NCBI GenBank assembly: GCA_947034895.1
Contig: OX344764.1
Location: 16,554,001-16,618,000 of the forward strand
Reading direction: 5' to 3'
Source: Rhytidiadelphus loreus
Lineage: Eukaryota > Streptophyta > Bryopsida > Hypnales > Hylocomiaceae
Length of the DNA: 64,000 bases
Below the pieces are notes generated by a model. It ran no database searches, was not told the origin of the DNA, and worked only from the letters and a program-made list of their open reading frames with translations. Both the position numbers and the translations under genes were made by a program. How positions within the stretch are numbered: position 1 is the first letter of the stretch; every line of letters begins with the position of its first letter. Shown here piece after piece: positions 46,886 through 58,988 of the stretch.

Positions 46886-49084
46886 CAAAATAACCTAGAT
46901 GTACTATACGCATTAATAGTCCAACCATTTGTGAACCATACCTTATCTAGCTACTCCCCATGTCTACTACATTCTCTGAAAAGTCATAGTTTCCAACTTG
47001 GCATAGTTGTCTAGCCTCATCAGTGCTCAATTTCTTTGAGTCTGCTTGTTTCATTCAAAAGGCTCAAAATACTCTTTTGTCATTGGGTAGTCTTCCTTCA
47101 CGTTTCTTTTTACAATAATTCCCTTCTACCTAATTACTAAAGATGTTCTTTCTTGCTTCATTAATGCCCTCTATTATAGGACCCTTTATTATCACAACAA
47201 TGTTTGGAGTTTGGTTAGTGCTAACCATATCCAATATGATGAATTGCCAACTCTTCAAATACCATGGATTGTTCCTTGAATACTTTAGATTGCTCCTTGA
47301 ACTCTATGGGCTACTCCTTCAAAACTATAGACGTTTGCTAGTTAACATTCTATGAACTTTTCCTATTGTATTGTGTATTGCTCCACACTCACTAATTCAG
47401 TGTAAGTTGTACACACCTCCTTAGTGACCTTGTACTCATTGATTTCAGCTACCTTGCCCATCACTATCTCTCCCATAGTGTCAAACATTTTTTAGTAGTG
47501 TTTTCTACTACTACAACAATGAAATTTCTCAAGTTCCAGTCCTATGTTGTCAAAGTGGCATTCATTGACACCTTCGTGACACTTATGCACCCAAGCTCCA
47601 ATGTGTCCAATTGGCATCAATGAATACCGATCCACAAGCTAGAGTGCAATGGCAATTTTGTCCTAGCTCTTGCAACCAATACAAATCACAACAAATGTCT
47701 TCTAAATGCTTAAATCAATCTCCCCATTAGAACGCAAAGACAAGTGGAAACGAGTTATGTTGCAATGGTAGTGAAGCACAAACCCTAGAAAGTATCAACA
47801 TTAGAGATAGAGGAGCAAATCGAGAGAGACACTGACTAGGTGCAAGAATGAATAAACCAATCATGTGAACTAGAGACATTTTGAAAATAGGAAGGATGAA
47901 AAGTGATTTCATTTGTTTGCGTAGACAAATGGAGTGGAAACACGTTCTTAAGCACAAAAAATCAAAGAATGAATGAACAATTGAGATTTTCTTGATTTCT
48001 CAAGAAATAATATTGGAATGTTGTAATAATATTGATATACTAGTCTTCAGAAATAGGAAAAAAATAAAATAATATAAGTGTTTCTTGTAATAACCTAGTC
48101 TCTTTCTTCATATGAAAATGTAAGTACAAAGTGAACTTTCTATAGTATACAAATTCTATTGATAATCATTTTTGGTTCTACAAAATCAACATTAACCTAT
48201 TCTTGTAGTTTTATTTGTGAAGGATATTTAGTTGTAGAAAACACTATTAGAGCTAGTTGTGTGTGAGAAAGAGATTGTTTTCTAACAATGGCATCATTCC
48301 TGGTGACAAATTAGATCAAAGGTAGTGTCTAGATGGAAACTGTGTGTTTGAGGGTTTTTCTCCAAGTAGTTGGCAAAGTTGGTGTCATATATATTTCCAT
48401 TACAAGGAACTTCTCGACACTAATTTGTGGCTAATCTAACTTAGAAAAAGTTACATGATTGTCAATTACCTACTAACAATTGATTTATGAAAATTTTCCA
48501 TGATTATAGTTTATTATAATTTTACCTATTCCTATTATATTGAACTAGATGTGTAGGTGTTATGTTGATTTCTGTTGTGTAACTAATGCTTTGCTTAAGA
48601 CAAATTTCATCAAGCAATTACAACAACATCACAACAACAAAATGAAAGAAAAAAGCAATCAAACTTTTAGTACTACACCCCAATCCTTGTTTCAAAATTC
48701 TATATCCGATCCACTCAACTCTTAGATTGGAAGTATAAGAATCCGACCACCTTGAGGAGACTCAATCCAATTCCTCCTAGTGACATCATATACTCCCCCT
48801 ATCTCTCTATTCCTCTGCATTTCATAGAACTTGTATTCCTATGCTTAAATTCCAAAGATGATCAAAATCTAATTTTGGAACATGTATATTTTTCCTTTGA
48901 AAAGATGGCACAAAGTAGTGGAAATATAAATACATCGTAGGACTTATGTGGAGGGGTCTTAACGATTATGCATGCCCAAGCCATTTGGAAACGGCCAGGT
49001 AGGATTGCCCCCCTTATTGCCCCATCTAAGGGTAAATGTAGAAATTACCTCTATTTTGTGCAACATAAATTTTGTATTTCTTCA

Positions 49085-49195
49085 CCTCTCTCAACTAATT
49101 TAGTGGGGCCTCTAATTCAAATATGAATTCAGAATTTGCAAATTTTATCATAGGTGGAAAATAAGAAATTCTAAAATTTTCTTCAAGGATAATAT
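49085..49195 (-). repeat. ATGATAAAATTTGCAAATTT repeat, copy 3 of 3
   Basis: Inverted match to the blocks at 32935 and 34150 (GGGGCCTCTAATTCAAATATG ... GCAAATTTTATCATAGGTGG). Borders approximate. Confidence 0.5.
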
Positions 49196-50632
49196 CTGGG
49201 GATATAAGGGGGTCAATCTTCCCTATTCTCCTAAAAACATTGTAGCACCTTGATTTCCTAGCTCCCAACATCTACTCCAAATCAAATTATTTCATAGATT
49301 TGATGATTAATGTGTCTTTAAGTCAATTTATTCATGTAAGAACTTTTATCCCTAATTGACTATAGAGTCAACTTTGGGCTTTTTGAGAATTCAAACAACC
49401 TATATTGACTTCATAATTTGAAATTTTTGAATGAATTTCTTAGAATGGATTCTATTCATTCTAATCTATTCATTCTAATCTATACATCAAGTAAAATTAA
49501 TTTCAAATTCAAAGCGGACAACTCAAAATGCATTCTAAAAAAATATTGATTAATTTTACTTGATTGTTTAGATTGATACTTACTCAAAAGCATTTAAACC
49601 ATTCAATTTCAAATAATGAGATGAAAGTTATGAGGATCACAATTTTATTTTGTGGGCAATGAAGGTAGAAAAAAATATGAAATCATTTTTTGATCTCAAT
49701 TTTGAAAATTTTCATAGAAAAAAAATCTGCAACAAATTAGGGGTTAAGGTGACTTGAATCTGTAAAAATCCAATTACGGGTATATTGGTTAATTTGTTGC
49801 TTAGAGGTGGAGGTGTTAATTTTACCCTTCAACCCTTTCATTTGGCTATTGTATTTCATGCATACAAATCTACATCATGAAGGATTCCTCTCTTATTCCA
49901 TATAAAATAAAAAAGAAGCAAAACCAACCTAATTTTTCAACCTCTTTCCATCTTTATAAATGTTTTTTGCAATTTGTCGCCAGAAATTGATATGGTCCAA
50001 GGTTTACCGAAAAGCGTATAGGAAATTGGAGTTTTTTTGGAGCATCTTTTCACCAATTCCATCTAGGCTTGATTCTAGAATTTACCAAATCTATCTTAGT
50101 ATAGTAAATTATTTAATTCAAATGGATCAATAGGAATCAATAGTAAGAGTTTAAACTAGCAAAAAGGACTTTTCATCCTACAATCAATTGTCACATTGGT
50201 GATATGGAAAAATCTAAAAAAATTATAGTTCTAAGTACTAACACCTATTAAGGTAGAAACACCTAAACGCAACATTTTCAATTCAAAAAATGATCTTTTG
50301 AAAATATATTGAATAAATAAAATTAAATAAAAATCTTCAAAAAACACTATGATTAGAACTTAACATTTTGAATGTAAGAGGGAAAAAATTCTTATGAAAA
50401 TAAAAAATAATCAATTTGCAATCAATTTCAAAAGGAAAATTAAATTTTTTTTTGGCTTCAAATAGTATTGAAAAATATTGTTTTTTGTACCAATTGATCT
50501 CACCACATGAAGATGATCTATGGATCATATTCTACAACCACTGTTATAATACTGTATGTGAAGGTCTGATTTGGTAGTTGAGTGCCGAAATTGAGTTTCT
50601 ACATTAGATTCTCAGGGACATTAGATGGTTTT

Positions 50633-50890
50633 TGAGGCCTCTGAGAGACTGCGGGTTCCCCTGTTGCGAGAACGCAGGGAAGAGGATAGTTGGCCTTCCA
50701 CCTCAGCGTCCTGTGTGGTTGAGAGGCAACTAGGTCATTTCCAATTATTATTTTTTTCTTTTTCTTTTTCAACTTCTTTTACCATTTGAAGAATTTTTTT
50801 TTTTGAATTTTTTTTCCAATAGCTGGCTATCCTTCATTGCGGGGAACACTGAAGGGGAACAACCTTGAAATAGGCTCTTGGAGGCCTCAA
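50633..50890 (-). mobile_element. GAGGCCT-end small element, inverted second copy
   Basis: Reverse-complement homologue of 46466-46730: begins TTTGAGGCCTCTGAGAG and ends CTTGGAGGCCTCAAA, with GGTTCCCCTGTTGCGAGAAC inside. It lies outside the CACTA element, 4 kb away. It could be an independent insertion, or a relic of a second CACTA copy that carried the same nested unit. Confidence 0.6.
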
Positions 50891-52381
50891 ATAACATGTT
50901 ATGTCTACGTCACCTCAAACCATTCACAAGATGACACTTGTCACTTTTTTTCCAAAAATGACTTAATTTGTGCTGGATATGACTTTCATGGAGGATAGTG
51001 GATTATATCATTAAGTTATTATTCTAAGTTTCATTTTATAATACATATTCACAATTTTGGAAATCTGGACAACCCCTGCCGCTTTAGTGGTGAAGCAAGT
51101 GGATCCCAATTTCCGAAAGGAGTTTCGAGCTTTTCCGTTGACCCGGGTGCTGGAAATATCCTTCCTCCGCTTGCATTTAGCTTCCGGACACACTCGTCTC
51201 GCCCTTTGCAGCGGAGCCAGCGGCAGGCAAGGCTGGAGAATTGCAAATCAGAGCCCTAGTTCAGCTTTTCCGTGAAGTCACCGATGGAAAAGGCCGTGGT
51301 CTGCCAATCTGCATGCCATGCTCGATCGATTCCGTTATATACCAATCCCCTGCCGCAACTGATCGATCGATGATCGAGTACTGGCATACGCAAACCAGTT
51401 GCATGAGGATGGACAGAGTTCGAGATGCTGAACTGAACTTCATGGGTGAGTGCCCTGGCAATTACTCACGATCAGTACTGCAAAATCCGGACTAGACTCA
51501 TAATTTCATAAGTCGTCATGGCTAGAGTTTATATTACCTGTGGAAGGAGGTACGTAGCAAGGATTCAATGCCCATGCTAGCTAGCTACACGTGCCAATTA
51601 ATGATTCATGGCTAGTCGAACTAGCTACCCAACGTACACTCATAACAGACTAGCTCTTCAATTCTTTCAAGATGCTCTCGGGGCCGTTATGATTACGTAC
51701 GTGATCGATTGCCGTATGAGCTCTCTAATTGTTGGACCCCGAGAAATTATCACTGCTCTAGATCGATCGAGGCATTTCCGCATAATGCATACATGTCAGG
51801 AGAGTTCGCCAATATATAGCTAGGATATATTTGCCCCTGATAGAAAGACCGATCTGGAGGTTTGATTGATTGGTTTAGTGTTGTTAAACCTAGTTTTCAC
51901 CATCTGTTGTAACTGTTCCATTACCGGTGCGCCTTTGGTTTGACTCGATTATCCTGATGCGCCGGCGGGATTAAACCGTTTTCCCTTTTGTCCGATTAAA
52001 CCGTTACCCTTCACGTCGACCTGTTCGTTGACCTTCAGTCCCACTGCCGTTATCTGCGGGTGTCCAATATTAGAATTGCCGCCTCCTCTATTCGATCACT
52101 CTTGGATGAGATTGGGGAAGCGGGAGAAAGCACTGGAACGCATTAACCTCGTGCACGCTAAATCTAATTCCACCCACGTACCTTTAACCCTGGCTTCCGG
52201 GCAGGTCTACTTTCAGGAGCCCAAACCATGATTATCAAATGCTTATTTAGTGCCCCCCCCAAACTATGCCTAGTATAGATTTCAGGTTTCGCTGAAACCA
52301 TTGTATCAAAATACGAGCTACTTGCCCTTCGTGCATGGAGGGTTTTTGTACGTAGTTATTACAGTGTGCGAAGTTTGTGGG

Positions 52382-52395
52382 GGAGCTTTTGCTCC
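52382..52395. promoter_or_regulatory. conserved upstream palindrome, PAO copy 2
   Basis: GGAGC-TTTT-GCTCC with the same flanking ATACGCGAGCTTTCGT as in copy 1, about 140 bp upstream of the ATG. Its conservation between paralogues is seen; a regulatory role is inferred. Confidence 0.4.
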
Positions 52396-52489
52396 GATAT
52401 ACGCGAGCTTTCGTATTGAGGCCGGGTGAAGTTGCATTGAAGTGCAGTGCATCTGTGTAGTGGGAACTTCGCAGTGACGAGTCTGACTT

Positions 52490-52512
52490 TTGTTGTTGTT
52501 GTTGTTGTTGTT
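52490..52512 (+). repeat. TTG microsatellite in the PAO copy 2 leader
   Basis: About seven TTG repeats some 20 bp upstream of the copy 2 ATG. Copy 1 has only about three at the matching place (near 35485). A length-variable leader tract of this kind is prone to polymorphism. Confidence 0.8.
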
Positions 52513-52530
52513 CCTGGTGAAGCTTCAGCT

Positions 52531-55500
52531 ATGGCGAGGTTCCTGAGAGTGTCGCTCCTGGCGCTGGTGTTGTTGTTGCAAGGTGCAGCGTTCTTGCTCG
52601 CAGCCAAGACTCCGGATCCCATTCACACGTCGGTGATCATCATCGGCGCTGGCATGTCAGGTCGGGATTCAAGAGCTTCCGGCGTTTTACGCACTTTGAA
52701 TTGAATTAGAGTTGCAGCGTCTTGGAAACTCCGACGCTTGCTGCTTGTGTGTTACAAACTGAAAGGTCCATTCAATGATCATGTTTTGAATATTTTACAT
52801 TGTACCCTCGTTGCGTTTACGGAAATGTCCACTGCGTCAGCTGCATTTTGGAACAATCATGTTTTGAATATTTTATAGTACCTGCTGCGTAACTATACGT
52901 TTTCTCAAAAAGTTCAATTTTTTTTTCAATTTTTTTTTCAATCAGTGTTTTTCAGTAGTTCCAACTTCAACTCAAACCTCAAAGCTTCTAGGGTCTTCAC
53001 AGATGTCTTTGAATGTGTGATAAGTGTGCTACAGGCAATAGAATCGCAGCTCGGTTACTGGAAATGAAGTTTTGAAAGTAATCCGTTTAAAGTGGTGATT
53101 TTCTTGGGTTTCGCAGAGTTGAAGCACATGAAAATCAGCACTATTTGTGGGTTATCTAGAGTCAAAATATATAGCCCATCAATAGTGTGACAAATGAGCA
53201 GAAATATATAGAAAATTGTTTTAAAGAAAGCCTACAATAAAAAAGATTGACTGTATCGAAATGAAGAATACTGAAGTTCCTGGTTTACACTTCGCCATTG
53301 TAAGAGTTGATCGTTGCTAATTTGCTATCACAGCTAGGATTCAACAAATGAATCCATGAACAGCCCGTAGAAACTGGTGATTTTGGGGGGTTTCAAAGAG
53401 TTGAGGCTCATTATAATCAGCACTTTCAGTAGTTTAGTGTCAAAACATATACATCAATAGTGTGACAAATGTGCAGGTTAACCCAGAATGTTGTCTACGA
53501 GCAGGGCATATAATAAAGTCAGAGGATCAAGTATACCGAAAGCTCAAAGCTCTTGGTTTGCATTTCGCTGGAGGAGACCTGATCGTTGCTATCACAATTA
53601 GTTTTCAGAAAACGAATTCGGCATCAATTCTTTGAAAAGTGCTTAGAAAGTGATGATTTCTCGGTTTCTTAACGAGTTCAAACATTTGAAAATCAATACT
53701 TCTAGTGAGTTCTATTACAAGGTATTCTCGCTGGAAGGTTGTTTTCGAGAAGGTCGAACGTTTGAAGAATGTAGCGAAATGAAGAATACCGAGAGCTTTT
53801 GCTGTGCATTTTAGAGAGTTGATCCTTGACGATGTAGGTGTGAAAGCGGGGCAGCGATTAGCGGAGAAGGGCGTCACCGACCTAATAATCCTCGAAGCCA
53901 GAGACGAAATCGGCGGACGCATCGTGACCCACAACTTCAACGGCATCACCATCGAGAAAGGAGCCAACTGGATCGAAGGCGTGGGAGGACCCGAGCTCAA
54001 CCCCATCATCCCCATCGCCAAGAAACTCAATCTCATCAACACCATGTCCAACTTCGACAACACCACTAACAACATCTACGATGCCAAGTACGCACGATCA
54101 TGCATCTCACTGAAATTTCATGAACATTCCACATACAAGCACAATTTCAAACTCTCGATTCTGACAATTCTTTGTGTTGTGTTCCAGTGGTAAGGTCCCG
54201 CTGGAGGTTTGTGAGACGACAACCACTCTCATTGACGATCTGTACGCATTCACCGAGAGCTTGAGCACTTCTTTGATGAACACTAGTGAGACGGATATCA
54301 ATGTGCTTACCGCTCAGCGCTTGTATAATCGGTACGTTGCGAGTCTCCTGGAGCTTTCCTGATCCGATTGCTGGTTTAGGGTTTGAGAATTTCGTTTTGA
54401 TTGATAGTGACGGTAGTTGGGTTGGAGTTTCGCAGAGTGCCGAGGACGCCTGTGGAGATGGTGATTGATTACTATATCAACGACTTCGAATTCGCAGGTT
54501 TTTGTGTTTGAGATTGAATTCTCTCTCGATTCCGATTTTAGGGTCTAGATAAGTTCATGGGGAATTGAAGAGTATTGTTTGGTATTGTGGATTCTAATCA
54601 TTGTCTCCGAATTATTGAGCTTCAAATTCCTGTGTTGACTTCAATTTTGAGATGGTGTTTGTTGTGATGGTAGAACCCACGAGAGTGACGAGTTTGAAAA
54701 TCACGCAGCCTCTGCCGACATTTGCAAATTATGGTGAGGATTTGAACTTCGTCCACGACCCGCGAGGCTACAAAATCGTCATCCATGATGTGGCTCAGTC
54801 GTTTCTGAAGCACAAGAATGGCAAGATCACGGATTCTCGGTTGAAGTTGAACAAGGTAAGTGAAAGCTAGCGTAGATCAAACCTAAATTTACAGGAGAAA
54901 TCCAAAATGTCCAGTGAGGATATACGCACTGGGATTTGCTAGGACTGGAATTGGGACACAAAAGGACACCTGTTCAATTTCCATAAACACAGAGCGACAT
55001 TTGCTCAGTTTCCATTTTGGATTTCACCTGTGATTGCATTCAGACGCGACTTGTGAACTATCATTTATGTATGATCCGTTGTGTGCATCGGTGCAGGTTG
55101 TGCGCAAGGTGGAGTACAACACAAAGGGCGTTCGCGTGACAACAGAGGATGGGTCGGTGTACACCGCGGAGTTCGCCATGCTGTCTGTGAGCCTGGGTGT
55201 GCTTCAAAGCCAGCTGATCGACTTTGTTCCTGATCTACCGGTACTGTGCAAGTCGAATTAACTATTGCAGTTCGTTCTCATCACACCATTTCACAATCAA
55301 CCAAAGCAATTGTAGTAATCAAATAGAAACAAGATAGAATCGTATCTCGAAAGTATCAGAATTGCATTCGCAAGCTGACGATTTCACTGAGGAACTCAAA
55401 GTCAAAGCAAATACAAAGAAATCTCTGATTAAATCAAAGTAGCAAAGTAGCAAACCAAATGGATACATACCATTGCAGAGTTTGTCTAACCGAAAACATT

Positions 55501-58500
55501 GGTCTTCAAATGGTGGGTTTTTTCGAAATCTCAGGATTTGGAGCCGTTTTGTATTGATTTCTCGAGTTTGATTGATGTTGTATTGGGTTCTCTGATTTAG
55601 AACTTCGTTTTGCAGTTTTGGAAGCTGAAAGCGCTCTACGCATTCGACATGGCTTTGTATATGAAGATCTTCCTGAAATTCCCTTCCACGTTTTGGGACA
55701 CGAATCCGGGGACGAAGTTTTGGTTGTACGCCGATGAGCGCCGCGGGTACTTCCCGGTTTGGGAGGTACTACTTGACTCTCACTACACCTTTTTCCTTCT
55801 GAAATATGGAACTTGATTTCGCTTTTATTGCAATTTTGATTCGGACCTTGAACGAAGAATGCGTGTCGCACGAGAATGTGATTGAGCCGGGGGTTGAACT
55901 TGTTACTCATACAGTAGAAACTTTTAGGAAGCCAAGTGGCACTTATTGTAGTATCTGTGATCAACAAAGAACTTCTGTCACTGGATTATCCCATTTATCA
56001 GTGCATATGACACTAAATGACCATTGTTAACAATAGTGTTCACCCTACGATCAGCAGAGGATTGGATCAGAATTCATCAATGGAAGGAAATCCATCACTA
56101 CAGTGGCATCTACTAAAAAGAACTCTTCTAATTTTTCAGTGAAACTAATCAGTGGACCATCAGCACTGTAGTTATATCGCTGCAGTTTTAACGCTGAAGC
56201 GAAGTCCCATCCCAAATTTTCACTTGATCATAAGCGCGCATTCACCTTAAAGTTTAAAAGTATCCACTGTGGAATGCATCGAAGGCTGAACTCCACTAGT
56301 TTGTGTGCACTCCTCATGGATTGATGTCTGGAATTTCCAATGCAGAATTTGTAAGTCTTCACTACAAAATTCACCAAAGTCTGAACTCCACTAGATTGTA
56401 TGCATGTATGACTCCTTGATTGATGTGTGCACCATTGCTCATGGATTGGTTTCTGGATTGTTTTTTCTGGGTCTTTTTTTTACAGAATATGGACATCGAG
56501 TTTCCGGGTGAGAACTTGTTGATGGTGACGGTGACGGACGAGGAGGCTCGGCGGATCGAGTTGCAGTCGGACGGGGAGACGTTGGTGGAGATCATGGCGG
56601 TGCTGCGCACCATGTTCGGGAACAATATCCCCACCGCCACAAGCCTTTATGTGCCTCGATGGAACGCCGACCGACTCTTCAAAGGCGCCTTCTCCAACTG
56701 GCCCATCGGCGTGGACTCCGACATCTTCTTGCAACTGCAGGTGCATAATTATATGGTCACTTGCAATCTTTCAATTCATGCTTTGGTAAACAAAACAACA
56801 ATTGCTAGCACTTGAAATGGTTTGGATTCGTGGAAACATGGATTGCGTAGATCGACTAGGGAAATGAACTCCCAATCTTTCATACTTTTGTAAGGACAGA
56901 GGTGGAATTTTGTGTCTTGATTCTTTGACTCCATAATGTTATTCAACTAGGTTGATTGTTTCCAAGAGTCTAACAAAGGGAAAAAGACATCATATTCTAC
57001 CTCTTAGATTGATCCATAGGGAACTTTCAGCCTTTCTAAATAACGTTAATATGATGACACTCAATGTTTTGATCAATCATTAATATTTTTGGGATCACTG
57101 TTAAAGATGAGGGCTGCTTAGAATTCCAAATTTGGAGGGACAGTTTGATGGTGACCACTTTTTAACAATCAGATGGGTTGGTTTTTATCATAGCAAAATC
57201 ATTTTAACACACATAGGTTGATGAGAAAGTGCCAGAGAGAAGAAATACAATGTCGTAATACCATTGTGAATGTCGTAATACTATAGAGGGTAGTTCTATT
57301 AATTATGTATTAATTATGTTACACAGTGCAGATAGTGAGTACTACGGCCTAACTTGGGATTGTATGAGAAAATCTGATTGCATTGTTTTAAGAGTCTTAA
57401 CGAGTGCAACTGTGAATCGTTGACAGGCGCCCGTGAAAACTCTCTACTTCACAGGAGAACATACCAGTGAACTCTACAATGGCTATGTCCATGGAGCCTA
57501 CTTGCAAGGTAACAACTAAATTGCAATTTGCAAGTGTCTCTGTGAGAACATACGTTAATTTCTTACATCACCCAGTCCCATTGTGCGCAGAATGCACATG
57601 ACTTCTAGCATCGTGATAGTCCATAGTGTTTCCTAAAACAGTGACATTAAATTTGTTTGAGTCTGATAGGTGGTCTAGCTAGAACATACCCTCCATTTGC
57701 AATTGTTGAAATCCTTAGTATGACATTTGTGCGCAATTCTTGCAATGTAATAGATTGCAATGCCAGTGAGAGTATAAAATGAGTTTTGAATTGCGCAAAT
57801 ATGTTCCTTTTTGAGTGTGATACTGTATTGAAGGAGATGATATTAAAGGAATCTCAGTGTATTCTATTTAATGGTACTGTACTACAGTCACGACCCAACT
57901 TGATCACAAGGTTCAGGAAAATCTGGCATGATCGATGAGGGACTGTCGAAGTTAGTTGTGATGTTTAATGGCAGTTTGATCTTGCTTTTTCCAGGTCTTG
58001 CAACTGCAAATTCGCTCCTGGATTGCATTTTGCATAAGAAGTGTGCAGCTTCAAGCTCGACTTATGCGAAGCTTTCAAAAGAGTGCAGTCGTCATCTTGA
58101 TTCGGTGAGAAAGACTGATCCATTCTTTGTAACTACTTGTGTAGGAATTGTAGCGTGTTGAAGAAATCCTTCAATTTAGTCCATCCATAGTTTTCATTTT
58201 TGTGTTTTTACATTGACGTCTTGCAAATAAGTGTATTTCATAATTATGTGGAGTACACCCTACATTTGTACATTTTTTCATAATTGAACACTTGCGAACT
58301 TAAGATTTTCATTTATTCAAACGCTAAAGATATATGAGAACTAGCATTAACCCTTAAACAATGAGTTGGTCACTATGGTAATTAGTTGTTTTGGAACCAT
58401 GTGAATTGTTGGCTTAAAAAAATGCAAAAGCACTCATTGAAAGTCAAACTATTGTAGAAGACGTTCCCTTTTTCACACAAAATTTAATTAGAAGATGAAT

Positions 58501-58988
58501 AGTTGCACTTTTGTTCCACTTGGAGAGATTCTTTGTCATTCATCGGCCAAAAAACGTCCTTTGCGTCATTTATGGGTTAATAGAGATCAAAAGTTACTAA
58601 TGAGTTCATCCAACTTTTGTTTTTTTAAAAGGAATTGACATTTATCCACCTAGATTGATTTATAATTAACCTTGCAACTTGAAATGTAGTTTATTAGTCT
58701 GTAATTAATGATAATTGTCACTAATATTGTCCAAATAAACATTTGAGTGTGGTTTCCATCATTAAATTATATAAGCTTTTGTTGGATCTTGTTGAAAATC
58801 AAAAGAGGGAATCTTCTAGATTTACAATTGTCATGTTGATTGCACTTGTTGTGAAAAAATTGCAAGTCTTATTCACTTGTGTCTTTGTCTTTGGTGAAAT
58901 GCAGGAAAGGGATCGACAAAAGAACACATGCATGAAGTTAGTTGGAAAGCTTGAAAAACAATTAGCAAAAGCCAAGCAAAGGCCTTGA
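52531..58988 (+). CDS. PAO: polyamine oxidase, secreted flavoprotein (copy 2)
   Basis: Same family and predicted role as copy 1. Exons: 52531-52660, 53838-54087, 54188-54331, 54436-54497, 54674-54855, 55097-55240, 55616-55765, 56486-56740, 57427-57508, 57995-58104, 58905-58988 (1593 nt, 530 aa). A signal peptide spans about 1-24. The FAD motif is GAGMSG (39-44). [22 protein letters not shown] (Y319, K321) and KGAFSNWP (F423) keep the residues that align with maize PAO Tyr298, Lys300 and Phe403 (maize numbering from memory). [14 protein letters not shown] is intact. A hand count against copy 1 gives about 52 substitutions in 530 residues, none in exons 4 and 9. No stop or frameshift in any exon. 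This copy is the better candidate for the ancestral enzyme activity. Confidence 0.95.
53020..53837 (+). repeat. tandem repeat in PAO copy 2 intron 1
   Basis: Three diverged units matching those in copy 1 intron 1, marked by GAAATGAAGAATAC near 53254 and 53778, TACCGAAAGCTC near 53533, and GATCGTTGCTA(T/A). As in copy 1, the genuine acceptor (GATGTAG, ending 53837) forms part of a unit. The array therefore predates the gene duplication. Confidence 0.7.
58347..58580 (+). mobile_element. MITE of the TTAACCC-end family, in PAO copy 2 intron 10
   Basis: Ends TTAACCCTTAAACA and TTTATGGGTTAA, compatible with a TA target duplication. The left half matches the reverse complement of 14412-14563. PAO copy 1 intron 10 aligns on both sides (AATAGTATAGAGGTCAAAAG near 41570) but lacks the insert, so insertion followed the PAO duplication. 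Confidence 0.75.

Larger units (their letters stand above)
42166..52530. other. spacer between the two PAO genes
   Basis: Outside the duplication units this is about 8 kb of AT-rich DNA with transposons: the MITE at 42759, a CACTA-type element at 44387-46885 and a GAGGCCT element at 50633-50890. No host gene could be supported. Short open frames at 47.1, 47.7 and 48.75 kb show no domain. From about 51.15 kb on it is the upstream part of duplication unit 2. Confidence 0.5.

Noticed and set aside
51011..52231. Short ORFs in the PAO copy 2 upstream region
   Set aside because: Homologous to the non-coding upstream DNA of copy 1, where the frames are not conserved.
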